From Mesorhizobium jarvisii (GTDB lineage Bacteria; Pseudomonadota; Alphaproteobacteria; Rhizobiales; Rhizobiaceae), in assembly GCF_003601985.1 (NCBI RefSeq), contig NZ_QZXA01000004.1:62001-126000 (forward strand): a stretch of DNA of 64,000 bases, written 5' to 3'. The translations under genes and the position numbers were made by a program. This document shows positions 18,769 through 26,773 of this stretch, piece by piece (the stretch's first letter is position 1; every line of letters starts with the position of its first letter). The notes beneath the pieces are model-generated. The model was not told the origin of the DNA. It searched no databases and saw nothing but the letters and a program-made list of their open reading frames with translations.

Positions 18769-19566
18769 TCAGTTCGACTGCGTCGAGCCGCCGTAAATGT
18801 CGAAATCGAAGTATTTCTTCGAGATCTCGTCATACTTGCCGTTGGAGCGGATCGCCTTGATGCCGGCGTTGATCTTTTCCTTCAGGTCGGTGTCTTCCTT
18901 GCGCACGCCGGCGCCGACGCCCGGTCCGAGCACCTCGTCGTCCGGAGCCACCATGCCCTTCAGGTCGCAACAGGCCTTGCCCTGGTCGGACTTCAGGAAT
19001 TCGCCAAGCGCGATGGAATCGGCCTGCACCGCATCGAGGCGGCCGGCGGCGAGATCCTGGTTGGCTTCGTCCTGGGTCTGGTATTCCTTGATTTCGGAAG
19101 CCGTGGAGCCGAAGTGCTTCTTGGCGTAGACGGCGTGCACGGTCGACACCTGGACGCCGACCACCTTGCCCTTCAGGTCGTCAGGCGTGGCGCCGAACTT
19201 CTGGTCCTTCGGTCCGATAATCGCCGTCGGCGTGTTGTAGTACTTGTCCGAGAAGTCGATCGTCTTCTTGCGCTCGTCGGTGATCGACATCGACGAGACG
19301 ATGAGGTCGATCTTCTTGGTGGTCAGCGCCGGGATGATACCGTCCCAGGCAACAGGCGTGATGACGCAGTCGAGTTTCTCCTCGGCGCACACGGCGTCGA
19401 TGAAGTCGATTTCCCAGCCGACCCATTTTCCCGAGGCATCCGGCGAGGTGAAGGGCGGATAGGGCTCGGCGGCGACGCCGATCTTGACCGGATCGGCCTT
19501 GGCCACGCCCATGGCGGCGACGCCGAGCAGCAGTGCCGCGGCGAATGTCTTCAGAACAGTCTTCAT
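18769..19566 (-). CDS. Periplasmic amino-acid-binding protein of the ABC transporter (HisJ/ArtJ class)
   Basis: The 265-residue protein has a signal peptide ending at VAKA (about residue 24). It then starts the SBP_bac_3 fold with VKIGVAAEPYPPFTSPDASG, and has GWEIDFIDAVCAEEKL, TPVAWDGIIPALTTKKID and MSITDERKKTIDFSDKYY, all standard for polar amino-acid receptors. Four later Cys-containing positions (including ACCDLKG) are reminiscent of ornithine/arginine-binding receptors. Specificity for arginine-like ligands is suggested by the divergent hydrolase and AruI-like genes but not proven by sequence. Confidence 0.92.
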   Translation of the reverse strand: MKTVLKTFAAALLLGVAAMGVAKADPVKIGVAAEPYPPFTSPDASGKWVGWEIDFIDAVCAEEKLDCVITPVAWDGIIPALTTKKIDLIVSSMSITDERKKTIDFSDKYYNTPTAIIGPKDQKFGATPDDLKGKVVGVQVSTVHAVYAKKHFGSTASEIKEYQTQDEANQDLAAGRLDAVQADSIALGEFLKSDQGKACCDLKGMVAPDDEVLGPGVGAGVRKEDTDLKEKINAGIKAIRSNGKYDEISKKYFDFDIYGGSTQSN

Positions 19567-19620
19567 TTCAAACTCCCAGTTTGTTGTTGGTTCCCGGTTT
19601 TCTTCCGTCTCGGCCTGTCC

Positions 19621-20436
19621 CTAGCCGATGTTGCGGATGAACTGCTTGAGCCTTTCGGATTTCGGCGCGCCGAAGATCTGCTCCGGCGGGCCTTCTTCCT
19701 CGACGAGCCCGTTGTAGAGATAGACGACATGGGTCGCGACCTCGCGGGCGAACTTCATCTCATGGGTGACCAGCACCATGGTGCGGCCTTCGCGCGCCAG
19801 ATCGCCGATAACCTTCAGCACCTCGCCGACCAGTTCGGGGTCGAGCGCCGAGGTCGGCTCGTCGAACAGCATGACGCGCGGATTGATGGCGAGCGCGCGG
19901 GCAATTGCGGCGCGCTGCTGCTGGCCGCCTGAAAGATAGGCCGGATAGACGTCGCGCTTTTCGGCAAGCCCGACGCGCGCCAGCAGTTTTTCGGCCTGGG
20001 CGATCGCCTCGTCGCGCTTGACACCGAGCACATGCACGGGAACCTCGATGACGTTTTCGATCAGCGTCATGTGGCTCCACAGGTTGAAGTTCTGGAACAC
20101 CATGCCGAGCTTGGAGCGGATGCGCTCGATCTGCCTGCGGTCGGCCGGAACGGTGTGGCCATGGCTGTCCGCCTTGAGCTTGATCTCCTCGCCATTGACA
20201 CGGATGATGCCGCTGGTCGGATTTTCCAGGCAGTTGATGCAGCGCAGCAGCGTCGATTTGCCCGAGCCCGAGCCGCCGATGATGGCGATCACCTCGCCAT
20301 CGCGCGCCGACAGCGACACGCCCTTCAGCACATGCAGCTGGCCGAATTTCTTGTGCAGGTTTTCGACATGGATTGCTTCGGCAGCGCCACTCTGCGCCTT
20401 GCCGGATGAGACTGCGGCAGCTTCCACCGCGCTCAC
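19621..20436 (-). CDS. Polar amino-acid ABC transporter ATP-binding protein (HisP/GlnQ-like)
   Basis: The 271-residue ATPase has Walker A GGSGSGKST, Q-loop MVFQNFNLWSHMT, signature LSGGQQQR, Walker B VMLFDEPTSALDP and the H-loop LVTHEMKFA. The chosen start is GTG at 20436, preceded by AGAGG; the longer frame to 20529 runs through the probable divergent promoter region and has a non-family N-terminus. It is 54 nt upstream of the binding-protein gene and heads the transporter operon. Confidence 0.92.
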   Translation of the reverse strand: MSAVEAAAVSSGKAQSGAAEAIHVENLHKKFGQLHVLKGVSLSARDGEVIAIIGGSGSGKSTLLRCINCLENPTSGIIRVNGEEIKLKADSHGHTVPADRRQIERIRSKLGMVFQNFNLWSHMTLIENVIEVPVHVLGVKRDEAIAQAEKLLARVGLAEKRDVYPAYLSGGQQQRAAIARALAINPRVMLFDEPTSALDPELVGEVLKVIGDLAREGRTMVLVTHEMKFAREVATHVVYLYNGLVEEEGPPEQIFGAPKSERLKQFIRNIG

Positions 20437-20569
20437 CGGCTGGCCTCTGCATCGTCGGCGGCAGTTCGTCGAACGTCTATCCGGCCAATCAACATATACG
20501 CTGTACTGCCCCGCTCCAGATTTCAGCATGGACCCAACGGCGCGAGCCCGTCAATCCCGCCCATTACGG

Positions 20570-20600
20570 CACTTGCGAGCTTGTTGCGCAAGTGTATAAA
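20570..20600 (+). promoter_or_regulatory. Putative promoter with overlapping dyad upstream of the DDAH-family gene
   Basis: TTGCGA at 20573-20578 and TATAAA at 20595-20600 are 16 bp apart, a good sigma-70 layout 50 bp ahead of the ATG at 20651. A perfect 8-bp dyad CACTTGCG / CGCAAGTG (20570-20577 and 20587-20594) fills the spacer. That is where a repressor such as the adjacent TetR protein would sit. The shared intergenic region also faces the transporter operon. Confidence 0.55.
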
Positions 20601-20650
20601 TAGCCCTCCATGAAATTTTCTCGGTTTTTTTCAGCAAAAAAAGGGCTTCG

Positions 20651-21523
20651 ATGAGCGCTTTCGGATCACAATCCATGGCAGCGCCGCTGCGACGCGTGCT
20701 GATGCGGTCGGCGGCCAACGCGATGCGCGACGCCGACAGAGCCGCCTGGCACTATGGCCCGGGATTCAATCCAGCGAAAGCGGCATCGCAGCACGCGGCC
20801 CTTGCTGAACTGGTGGCGGCCTCCGGCGCCGAAATCGAATGGATCGAGGACAAGGCCGACGGACTTTCGGACTCGGTGTTCACGCACGACCCATCGCTGA
20901 TGACCAACCGCGGCGCACTGATTCTGTCCATGGGCAAGCCGTTGCGCGCCCGGGAGCCTTCGCTGCATGAGGAGACCTACAGGAGACTGGGCATTCCGAT
21001 CCTCGGCCGCGTCGAGGCCCCAGGCCAGGTCGAAGGCGGTGACTGTGTCTGGCTGGATGCGCGCACGCTGGTGATCGGGCGCGGTGTCCGTTCCAACCAG
21101 GAAGGCATCCAGCAGATCTCCAACCTGCTGACGCCGCTGGGCGTATCGGTCTACGGCTTTGACCTTCCGTTGTGGCAGGGCGAAGAGGCCTGCCTGCATC
21201 TGATGTCGGTGATCAGCCCGCTGGCCGATGACCTTGCTTTGGTCTATTCACCGCTTTTGCCGGCCCCGTTCTATCAGATGCTGAAGGCGCGCGGCATCCG
21301 TCTGGTCGAAGGCGATGCCGAAGAGTTCGCGGCTTCCAACGGCCTCAGCCTGAACGTGCTGCCGACCAATCCGCTCCAGGTCATTGCCGTCGCAGGCTTT
21401 CCAAAGACCAAGGCCGCGATGGAAGCCGCCGGCTGCACGGTCGAAATCTTCGAGGCCGATGCGCTCTGCATCGCCTGTGAAGGCGGGCCGACATGCCTGA
21501 CGCGGCCGATTCTGCGCCAATGA
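20651..21523 (+). CDS. Dimethylarginine dimethylaminohydrolase/amidinotransferase-fold hydrolase
   Basis: The 290-residue protein belongs to the guanidino-modifying superfamily (DDAH, arginine deiminase, amidinotransferase). Visible active-site elements are DSVFTHDP with Asp80, GQVEGGDCVW with Glu128, LHLMS with His183 and a C-terminal GGPTCLTRP with Cys282 as nucleophile. These fit hydrolysis of arginine or methylated arginine to citrulline plus an amine or ammonia. AGGG lies 7 nt before the ATG. It is divergent from the amino-acid transporter, overlaps the TetR gene by 31 nt, and is followed by an AruI-like decarboxylase, which supports a guanidino-acid role. Confidence 0.85.
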   Translation: MSAFGSQSMAAPLRRVLMRSAANAMRDADRAAWHYGPGFNPAKAASQHAALAELVAASGAEIEWIEDKADGLSDSVFTHDPSLMTNRGALILSMGKPLRAREPSLHEETYRRLGIPILGRVEAPGQVEGGDCVWLDARTLVIGRGVRSNQEGIQQISNLLTPLGVSVYGFDLPLWQGEEACLHLMSVISPLADDLALVYSPLLPAPFYQMLKARGIRLVEGDAEEFAASNGLSLNVLPTNPLQVIAVAGFPKTKAAMEAAGCTVEIFEADALCIACEGGPTCLTRPILRQ

Positions 21524-22170
21524 ATGCGCCATCCCGCCGCAGGTTCCGTCGCGAGGGCGAGGAGCGGCGGCGGCAGGATTTGATCGAGGCAACTCTGGAC
21601 AGCGTGGCGGAACGTGGTCTGCAGGGCGCCACCTTGCGCACCATCGCATTGCGCGCCGGCGTCACCGCCGGGCTGATCCGGCACTATTTCCCCGGCAAGG
21701 AAGAATTGCTGCAGGAAGCCTATGCTGCCCTCATGGGCCGCATGACCGAGCAGGCGAAAGCGGCGTTGGCCATGGAAGATGCCTCGCCGCGCCAGCGCCT
21801 TGCGGCTTTCGTTACCGCCAACCTCAACGTGCCGATCATCGACGCGCGAGTGTTTTCGCTCTGGGCAACCTTCATCGGCCGCGCCGGTGCGGATCCAAGC
21901 CTGGCTCGCGCCCACCGCGAAGGCTACCTTGGCTTTCGCAACGAGGTGGAAGCCGTTGTGGCCGAGGTGCTCGCCGCCGAACGGCGCGAGCCGGACGCAA
22001 GCCAGTTGCGCCACCATGCCATCGCGATCAATGCAATCATCGACGGGCTCTGGATAGAAGGCTGCCTGGCCGGCGAGATGTTCTCGCCCGGCGAATTGGC
22101 GGCGATCGGCATCAAGACTGTCGAGGCCGAACTGGGCCTCGCGCCGCTAAAGCAATTCCAGGAAAAGTGA
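21493..22170 (+). CDS. TetR family regulator (BetI-like C-terminal domain)
   Basis: The 225-residue protein has an N-terminal HTH (about 28-75) with ATLRTIALRAGVTAGLIRHY and FPGKEELLQEAY, and a helical C-terminal ligand domain of the BetI type ending in the IDGLWIEGCLAGEMF segment. It starts inside the hydrolase gene, so the two are coupled; an alternative ATG at 21520 overlaps the stop. It probably controls the divergent promoters. Its last residues (KQFQEK) and stop codon are supplied by repeat copy B, so the native 3' end has been altered by the element. Confidence 0.88.
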   Translation: MPDAADSAPMNAPSRRRFRREGEERRRQDLIEATLDSVAERGLQGATLRTIALRAGVTAGLIRHYFPGKEELLQEAYAALMGRMTEQAKAALAMEDASPRQRLAAFVTANLNVPIIDARVFSLWATFIGRAGADPSLARAHREGYLGFRNEVEAVVAEVLAAERREPDASQLRHHAIAINAIIDGLWIEGCLAGEMFSPGELAAIGIKTVEAELGLAPLKQFQEK

Positions 22171-22248
22171 GATGCGGTTTTCCGTCCGGAATTGCGTTGA
22201 AAACAAAGGACCGAGCCGATCACTGTTTCCGAACAGTGATCGGCTCTA
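22151..22248 (+). repeat. Palindromic intergenic repeat, copy B
   Basis: It has the same first hairpin as copy A (GCAATTCC / GGAATTGC). The second hairpin keeps its position but has a different 15-bp perfect stem, GAGCCGATCACTGTT / AACAGTGATCGGCTC. It overlaps the last codons of the TetR gene and fills most of the space before the AruI-like gene. Confidence 0.85.
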
Positions 22249-22262
22249 AGGGAAGACAATCA

Positions 22263-23843
22263 ATGACAACACTCGGCGAAACCCTGATCACGCTGCTCGA
22301 AGCGCACGGCGTCGATACCGTCTTCGGCATTCCCGGCGTCCACACGGTCGAGCTCTACCGTGGCCTGGCGCGCTCGAAGATCCGCCATGTCACGCCGCGC
22401 CATGAACAGGGCGCCGGCTTCATGGCCGACGGCTATGCCCGAGCCAGCGGCAGACCAGGGGTCGCCTTCGTCATCACCGGACCGGGGCTGACCAACACCA
22501 TCACCGCCATGGGCCAGGCGCGCGCCGATTCGGTGCCGATGCTGGTCATATCAGGCGTCAACGCAATGCCGACGCTGGGCAAGGGGCTGGGCTTCCTGCA
22601 TGAGCTCCCGGACCAGCGCGGCATGATAGAAAAGGTGGCGCTGTTGTCGCGGCGCGTCACCGAGGCAAGCGAATTGCCTGACGCGCTGGCACAGGCCTTC
22701 GCGCTGTTTTCATCCTCGCGGCCAGGTCCGGTGCACATCGAGATCCCGACCGATGTCATGGTCGAACCGGGCGACGGCATCGCGGCATTGTTGAGCAACG
22801 CGGCGCCGCCGGCGCCGGATGGCGCGGCCATTGCCAGTGCTGCCAAACTCATCGCCGTAGCGCGCCGCCCGCTGATCCTGGCCGGAGGCGGCGCCAAGCG
22901 GGCCGAGACGGCGCTGCGGCGCCTGGCCGAGACACTGGGCGCGCCGGTCGTCGAGACCACCAATGCGCGCGGCCTGCTGCACCGCCACCCGCTCTGCGTG
23001 CCGGCAAGCCCAAGCCTGAGGGCGGTTCGGGCGCTGATGGCTGAGGCCGATCTGGTGATTGCCGCCGGCACCGAATTCGGCCCGACCGACTATGACGGCT
23101 ATGGCGACGGCGGCTTTGTGCTGCCATCCAACCTGATTCGCATCGACATCGGCGCCGACCAGCTCGCACGCCGCCCGGTGACGGTCGGCATCCAGGCCGA
23201 CTGCGCCGAGGCGATCCAAGCCTTGCTCGCCGCGATCGGCCCCGCTCATCCTGCCGCGCCGGACGGCGAGGCGCGCGCCGCCGCCGCACGCAAGGCGGCA
23301 TCCGCCGAGCTGAGCCCGGCCTATCTGGCGCAGGTGCATGCCGTGGAGATGATCCGCGATGCCTTGCCGGGCGCCATCGTCGTCGGCGATTCGACGCAGC
23401 CGGTCTACGCCGCCAATCTCTATTACGATCACGACCGGCCAGGCGGCTGGTTCAACGCCGCCACCGGCTTCGGCGCGCTTGGTTACGGCCCGCCGGCGGC
23501 AATCGGCGCCGCACTTGCCGTGCCCGATGCGCCGGTTGTCTGCCTGACCGGCGATGGCGGCTTCCAGTTCACCTTACCGGAACTTGGCGCGGCGCTCGAT
23601 GCAAAGGCGCCGGTCATCTTCGTGGTCTGGAACAACAGGGGCTATCGCGAGATCGAGACCTCGATGCTCGATGTCGGCGTCGAGCCCGTCGGGGTCTCGC
23701 CGGCGCCGCCGGATTTCTGCAAGCTGGCCGAAGCCTATGGCATATCAGCAGAACGGCTCGCCGATATCGGCGCCTTGCCGCAGGCCCTGAAGCGCGCCCG
23801 GGCAACCGGATTGCCTTGCGTCATCGAAATCACCGTCGATTGA
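22263..23843 (+). CDS. ThDP-dependent decarboxylase, probably 5-guanidino-2-oxopentanoate decarboxylase (AruI-like)
   Basis: The 526-residue protein has all three ThDP-enzyme domains: the Pyr domain with the cofactor Glu in RHEQGAGFMADGYARASG, a central FAD/DHAP-like domain (about 190-330), and the PP domain with GDGGFQFTLPELGAAL ending in WNNRGY (the GDG...NN motif). It resembles acetolactate-synthase-like enzymes including AruI, which decarboxylates 2-ketoarginine in the arginine transaminase pathway. The AruI call rests partly on the guanidino context. The ATG at 22263 has GGAAG upstream; an earlier in-frame start lies inside repeat copy B and is rejected. No arginine:pyruvate transaminase gene is present nearby. 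Confidence 0.75.
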   Translation: MTTLGETLITLLEAHGVDTVFGIPGVHTVELYRGLARSKIRHVTPRHEQGAGFMADGYARASGRPGVAFVITGPGLTNTITAMGQARADSVPMLVISGVNAMPTLGKGLGFLHELPDQRGMIEKVALLSRRVTEASELPDALAQAFALFSSSRPGPVHIEIPTDVMVEPGDGIAALLSNAAPPAPDGAAIASAAKLIAVARRPLILAGGGAKRAETALRRLAETLGAPVVETTNARGLLHRHPLCVPASPSLRAVRALMAEADLVIAAGTEFGPTDYDGYGDGGFVLPSNLIRIDIGADQLARRPVTVGIQADCAEAIQALLAAIGPAHPAAPDGEARAAAARKAASAELSPAYLAQVHAVEMIRDALPGAIVVGDSTQPVYAANLYYDHDRPGGWFNAATGFGALGYGPPAAIGAALAVPDAPVVCLTGDGGFQFTLPELGAALDAKAPVIFVVWNNRGYREIETSMLDVGVEPVGVSPAPPDFCKLAEAYGISAERLADIGALPQALKRARATGLPCVIEITVD

Positions 23844-24081
23844 AGGCTTCAGCCCAGCGTTGATCTCTCGTCTGCATCGGACCCTTCGTCGGCTCGCCTG
23901 TTGTACCGCAACGGCCGTATGGCTGAAGCCATTGCCATAATATGCGTTGTGACGCATGCAAAGACGCGACGGCTGCCATGTCGAGATATCAATTGAGTGA
24001 TCGCCCGAAAGGCGCGACGCTTCGCGTCAGGGCGGCACAACAAGCGACACAATCATAAAAACACGACAGGAGCGGTCCAGG

Positions 24082-24789
24082 ATGACGGAAACACTTCAAG
24101 GCAGGCATATCGTTGTGACCGGTGGGACCGGCGCTCTCGGCGGTGCGGTGGTTGGCCGGCTGCTGGAACAGGGCGCCATCTGCCACGTGCCGAACGCACA
24201 CGCCGCGGCACCCCAGCAATTTCCTTTCACCGCCCACGACAACGTCAAGCTGGCGCACAATGTCGACCTGTCGGACTCCGCCAAGGTCGAAGCCTTCTAT
24301 GCCCAGGTTCCTGCCTTGTGGGGATCGATCCATCTCGCCGGCGGCTTCACCATGGCGCCGGTGGAAAAGATCGAATCGGCATCCTTTGCCGAGATGATGG
24401 ACACCAACGCCCGCACTACCTTCCTGTGCAGCCGCGCGGCGATCCGATCGATGCTGGCGTCGGGCACATCAGGCCGCATCGTCAACGTCACCGCGCGCGC
24501 CGGGCTCGACCCCAGGCGCGGCGCCGGCATGGTCGCCTACACCGCCAGCAAGGCGGCGGTCGCGGCCATGACGGTGGCGATGGCCGAAGAACTCAAGGCC
24601 AAGGGCATCCTGGTCAATGCCGTGGCCCCGTCGACGCTCGACACGCCGGCAAACCGCGCCGACATGCCGGATGCCGATTTCAGCAAATGGGTCAGCCTGG
24701 AAGCAGCGGCCGAAGCCATCGCCTATCTCGCCTCGCCGGCCAACCAGGCGATGAGCGGAACGCTGGTGCCGCTCTACGGCCGGGCCTGA
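24082..24789 (+). CDS. SDR family NAD(P)-dependent oxidoreductase
   Basis: The 235-residue classical SDR has the cofactor motif VTGGTGALGG at the N-terminus, the LAGGF structural motif, and the catalytic YTASK with an upstream IVNVTAR strand. AGGAG lies before the ATG. It is 238 nt beyond the AruI-like gene. The gap contains a 10-bp inverted pair (GGCTTCAGCC at 23845 and GGCTGAAGCC at 23921), so it is probably a separate transcript. Its 3' end overlaps the convergent GT-C-like gene by 16 nt. Substrate unknown. Confidence 0.85.
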   Translation: MTETLQGRHIVVTGGTGALGGAVVGRLLEQGAICHVPNAHAAAPQQFPFTAHDNVKLAHNVDLSDSAKVEAFYAQVPALWGSIHLAGGFTMAPVEKIESASFAEMMDTNARTTFLCSRAAIRSMLASGTSGRIVNVTARAGLDPRRGAGMVAYTASKAAVAAMTVAMAEELKAKGILVNAVAPSTLDTPANRADMPDADFSKWVSLEAAAEAIAYLASPANQAMSGTLVPLYGRA

Positions 24790-26639
24790 GCGGCGAGCGT
24801 CGAAGTCGGGCACGCGGCATCCGATCCATCGGCATTACGATAGCTGTAGATGCGCAGCGGCGATGAAGCTTTCGTCGGGCACTCCCGCAACCATGCCGGC
24901 GGCCGGCCTTCAATCAGGCCCGCCGCGAATGGATAGGCGGCTTCCAGTCCCGGCAATGGCGGGCCTCGCCAGGCGCAAATCGCGACATGCGTTGCCTTGG
25001 ACGCATCGAGTATCGCGCGGGGGTCGGCGGTCGCCGGATCGAGGAAACGATAGCTGCGCTCGATGCCCTTGGCCGATGGATGGTTGGGGATCGTCACCAC
25101 CTTCGGACCTTCGGCGAGGGCGACGAAACGTGAGCCGATCAGCGGGGGAGAAAGAACGACGGCGCCAGAGGGCCAACCCTGTTCCGGTTCAAAAGGGCTG
25201 TAATAGCAGCCGTCGGCGAGTTCGGCGGCGGGAACCGCCGCTTGCGCCGGTTTTACCGACAGGTGGTACAGCGCCATTGCTCCGGACAAAACCAGACCGG
25301 GCAGGATCAATGCGTATCTGTGCGATGCCGCCGGCACCGGAGATTTCAAATAGCGACCCAGCCCCGCACTCGGCAGGAGGTTCGCCAGGGCGAAGATGAG
25401 GCCGATGCCGGAGAAGATCGGCAGGTAGCGGTAGTAGCGGATGTAACCGATCGCAAGCGCCAGCGAGAGCAGCGAGAACAGCGCCAATATGACGACAGGC
25501 CGGCTTCGACCTTCCGGCCTGGCGCAGATCACGGCTGGCGCGAGCGCGCCGATAAACAGCAGCGCCATGCTGAGAAAACCCGTCGACAGGACGACATCAG
25601 GGCGCCGAAACAGGCTCAATTCCTGGAGAATTCTGTTGATCATGTTGTCGCGGACATAGGCGTCGATCGAGGCATAGGGGCTGGCCAGGCATTGCGGGAA
25701 CAACCCCGCCAGCACCGCCGCGCTGGCCGCCGCGAACACCAGTAGGATTGCTGTTCGCATCGGCCACCCTACACGCCGGCCGGCAAGCAAGGGCACGAAG
25801 GCGAACGAGAGCCCGGCCGCGACCAATGCCGTGACATGCGGCGTCGAATAGGTGTCGCATCTGACCGCGGCATAGGCAGAAGGCGGCACGATCGCCGCGA
25901 ACAGGCCGATTGCACCGGCGGTCAAGGCCAGCCCGAAACCGATGATCCTGTTTTGGCCGCCCTCGCGGTCGAAGATCCAGTCGAAGGCATAGACCGCCAT
26001 CACCAGGGCGTAGAACGGCGCGAATTCGGCGCTGACGGCGATTGCCAGGGCCGTCAGCAGCCCGTTGACGAAGGCCGAAAGGCGGTTCTGCGACATCATC
26101 AAAACCAGCGCCGCCAGCAGAAGCAGGATTTGCAGATTGTGATAGTCGATCCGTCCCGGGGCGAATTCGAAAAAGCTGCGCGCGGCAAAGATCAAAGCCA
26201 ACGGCAATGCAACGGCCGGGTAGGCAAAGCCGATGGCTGTCACCAGCCGATTGTAGAAATAGAGCGCGGGCGCCAACAGCAGCAGCGGGACGGCAAAGCT
26301 TGCCAGCGTCAGAGCCGGCTCGAAGCCGGCAAACGGCGCCAACAGGCGCGCGAAGGCGGCGTAGGGCAAGTCCACGATCCACGGCCAGTGTGAGACATAG
26401 GGCTCTGGCTGGACGATGCCGGGCAGCGTGCGGTCGAAGATATTGCCCGTTTCAAGCAAAGTACGGATTTCGTGCAGCTTGAGGAGATCGTCCGCGTCAT
26501 TGTTGAGCTGGAAGCCCAGAGACCACAGAGCGGTCGTCAGGATCGCCATCGCGCAAAAGCAGAACAGGACAGGCGAGCTGGTGTAAAGGCGCAGCAACCC
26601 CGAAGGCTGCGCAGCGGCACGATTGGCGCCAGTGCTCAT
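24774..26639 (-). CDS. Multi-pass membrane protein resembling GT-C glycosyltransferases
   Basis: The 621-residue protein has about 11-12 membrane helices and a C-terminal soluble domain (about 490-621). The first periplasmic loop has an acidic cluster (Asp48, Asp50, Asp51 in NNDADDLLKLHE), and a later loop has FAPGRIDYHNLQ. Both are where STT3/ArnT-type GT-C enzymes place metal- and lipid-donor-binding residues. Confident membership needs profile comparison. The ATG at 26639 is used rather than a TTG at 26666. It is monocistronic between a convergent SDR and the rpsA terminator. Confidence 0.65.
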   Translation of the reverse strand: MSTGANRAAAQPSGLLRLYTSSPVLFCFCAMAILTTALWSLGFQLNNDADDLLKLHEIRTLLETGNIFDRTLPGIVQPEPYVSHWPWIVDLPYAAFARLLAPFAGFEPALTLASFAVPLLLLAPALYFYNRLVTAIGFAYPAVALPLALIFAARSFFEFAPGRIDYHNLQILLLLAALVLMMSQNRLSAFVNGLLTALAIAVSAEFAPFYALVMAVYAFDWIFDREGGQNRIIGFGLALTAGAIGLFAAIVPPSAYAAVRCDTYSTPHVTALVAAGLSFAFVPLLAGRRVGWPMRTAILLVFAAASAAVLAGLFPQCLASPYASIDAYVRDNMINRILQELSLFRRPDVVLSTGFLSMALLFIGALAPAVICARPEGRSRPVVILALFSLLSLALAIGYIRYYRYLPIFSGIGLIFALANLLPSAGLGRYLKSPVPAASHRYALILPGLVLSGAMALYHLSVKPAQAAVPAAELADGCYYSPFEPEQGWPSGAVVLSPPLIGSRFVALAEGPKVVTIPNHPSAKGIERSYRFLDPATADPRAILDASKATHVAICAWRGPPLPGLEAAYPFAAGLIEGRPPAWLRECPTKASSPLRIYSYRNADGSDAACPTSTLAAQARP

Positions 26640-26696
26640 GGAAGTATTCCGTTGGACCACCGGCAAATACGCGATGAAGTTTATGTTCTCGTAAAG

Positions 26697-26733
26697 AAAA
26701 AGACCCGCCGGATCGCTCCGGCGGGTCTTTTTT
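26697..26733. terminator. Strong bidirectional terminator downstream of rpsA
   Basis: GACCCGCCGG / CCGGCGGGTC forms a 10-bp perfect stem with a 6-nt loop, flanked by AAAAA on the left and TTTTTT on the right. It lies 40 nt after the rpsA stop and separates it from the GT-C-like gene. Confidence 0.92.
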
Positions 26734-26773
26734 GTAAGGCCGCACGCGAGGCGTGCTGTCGATGGCTGACGCC

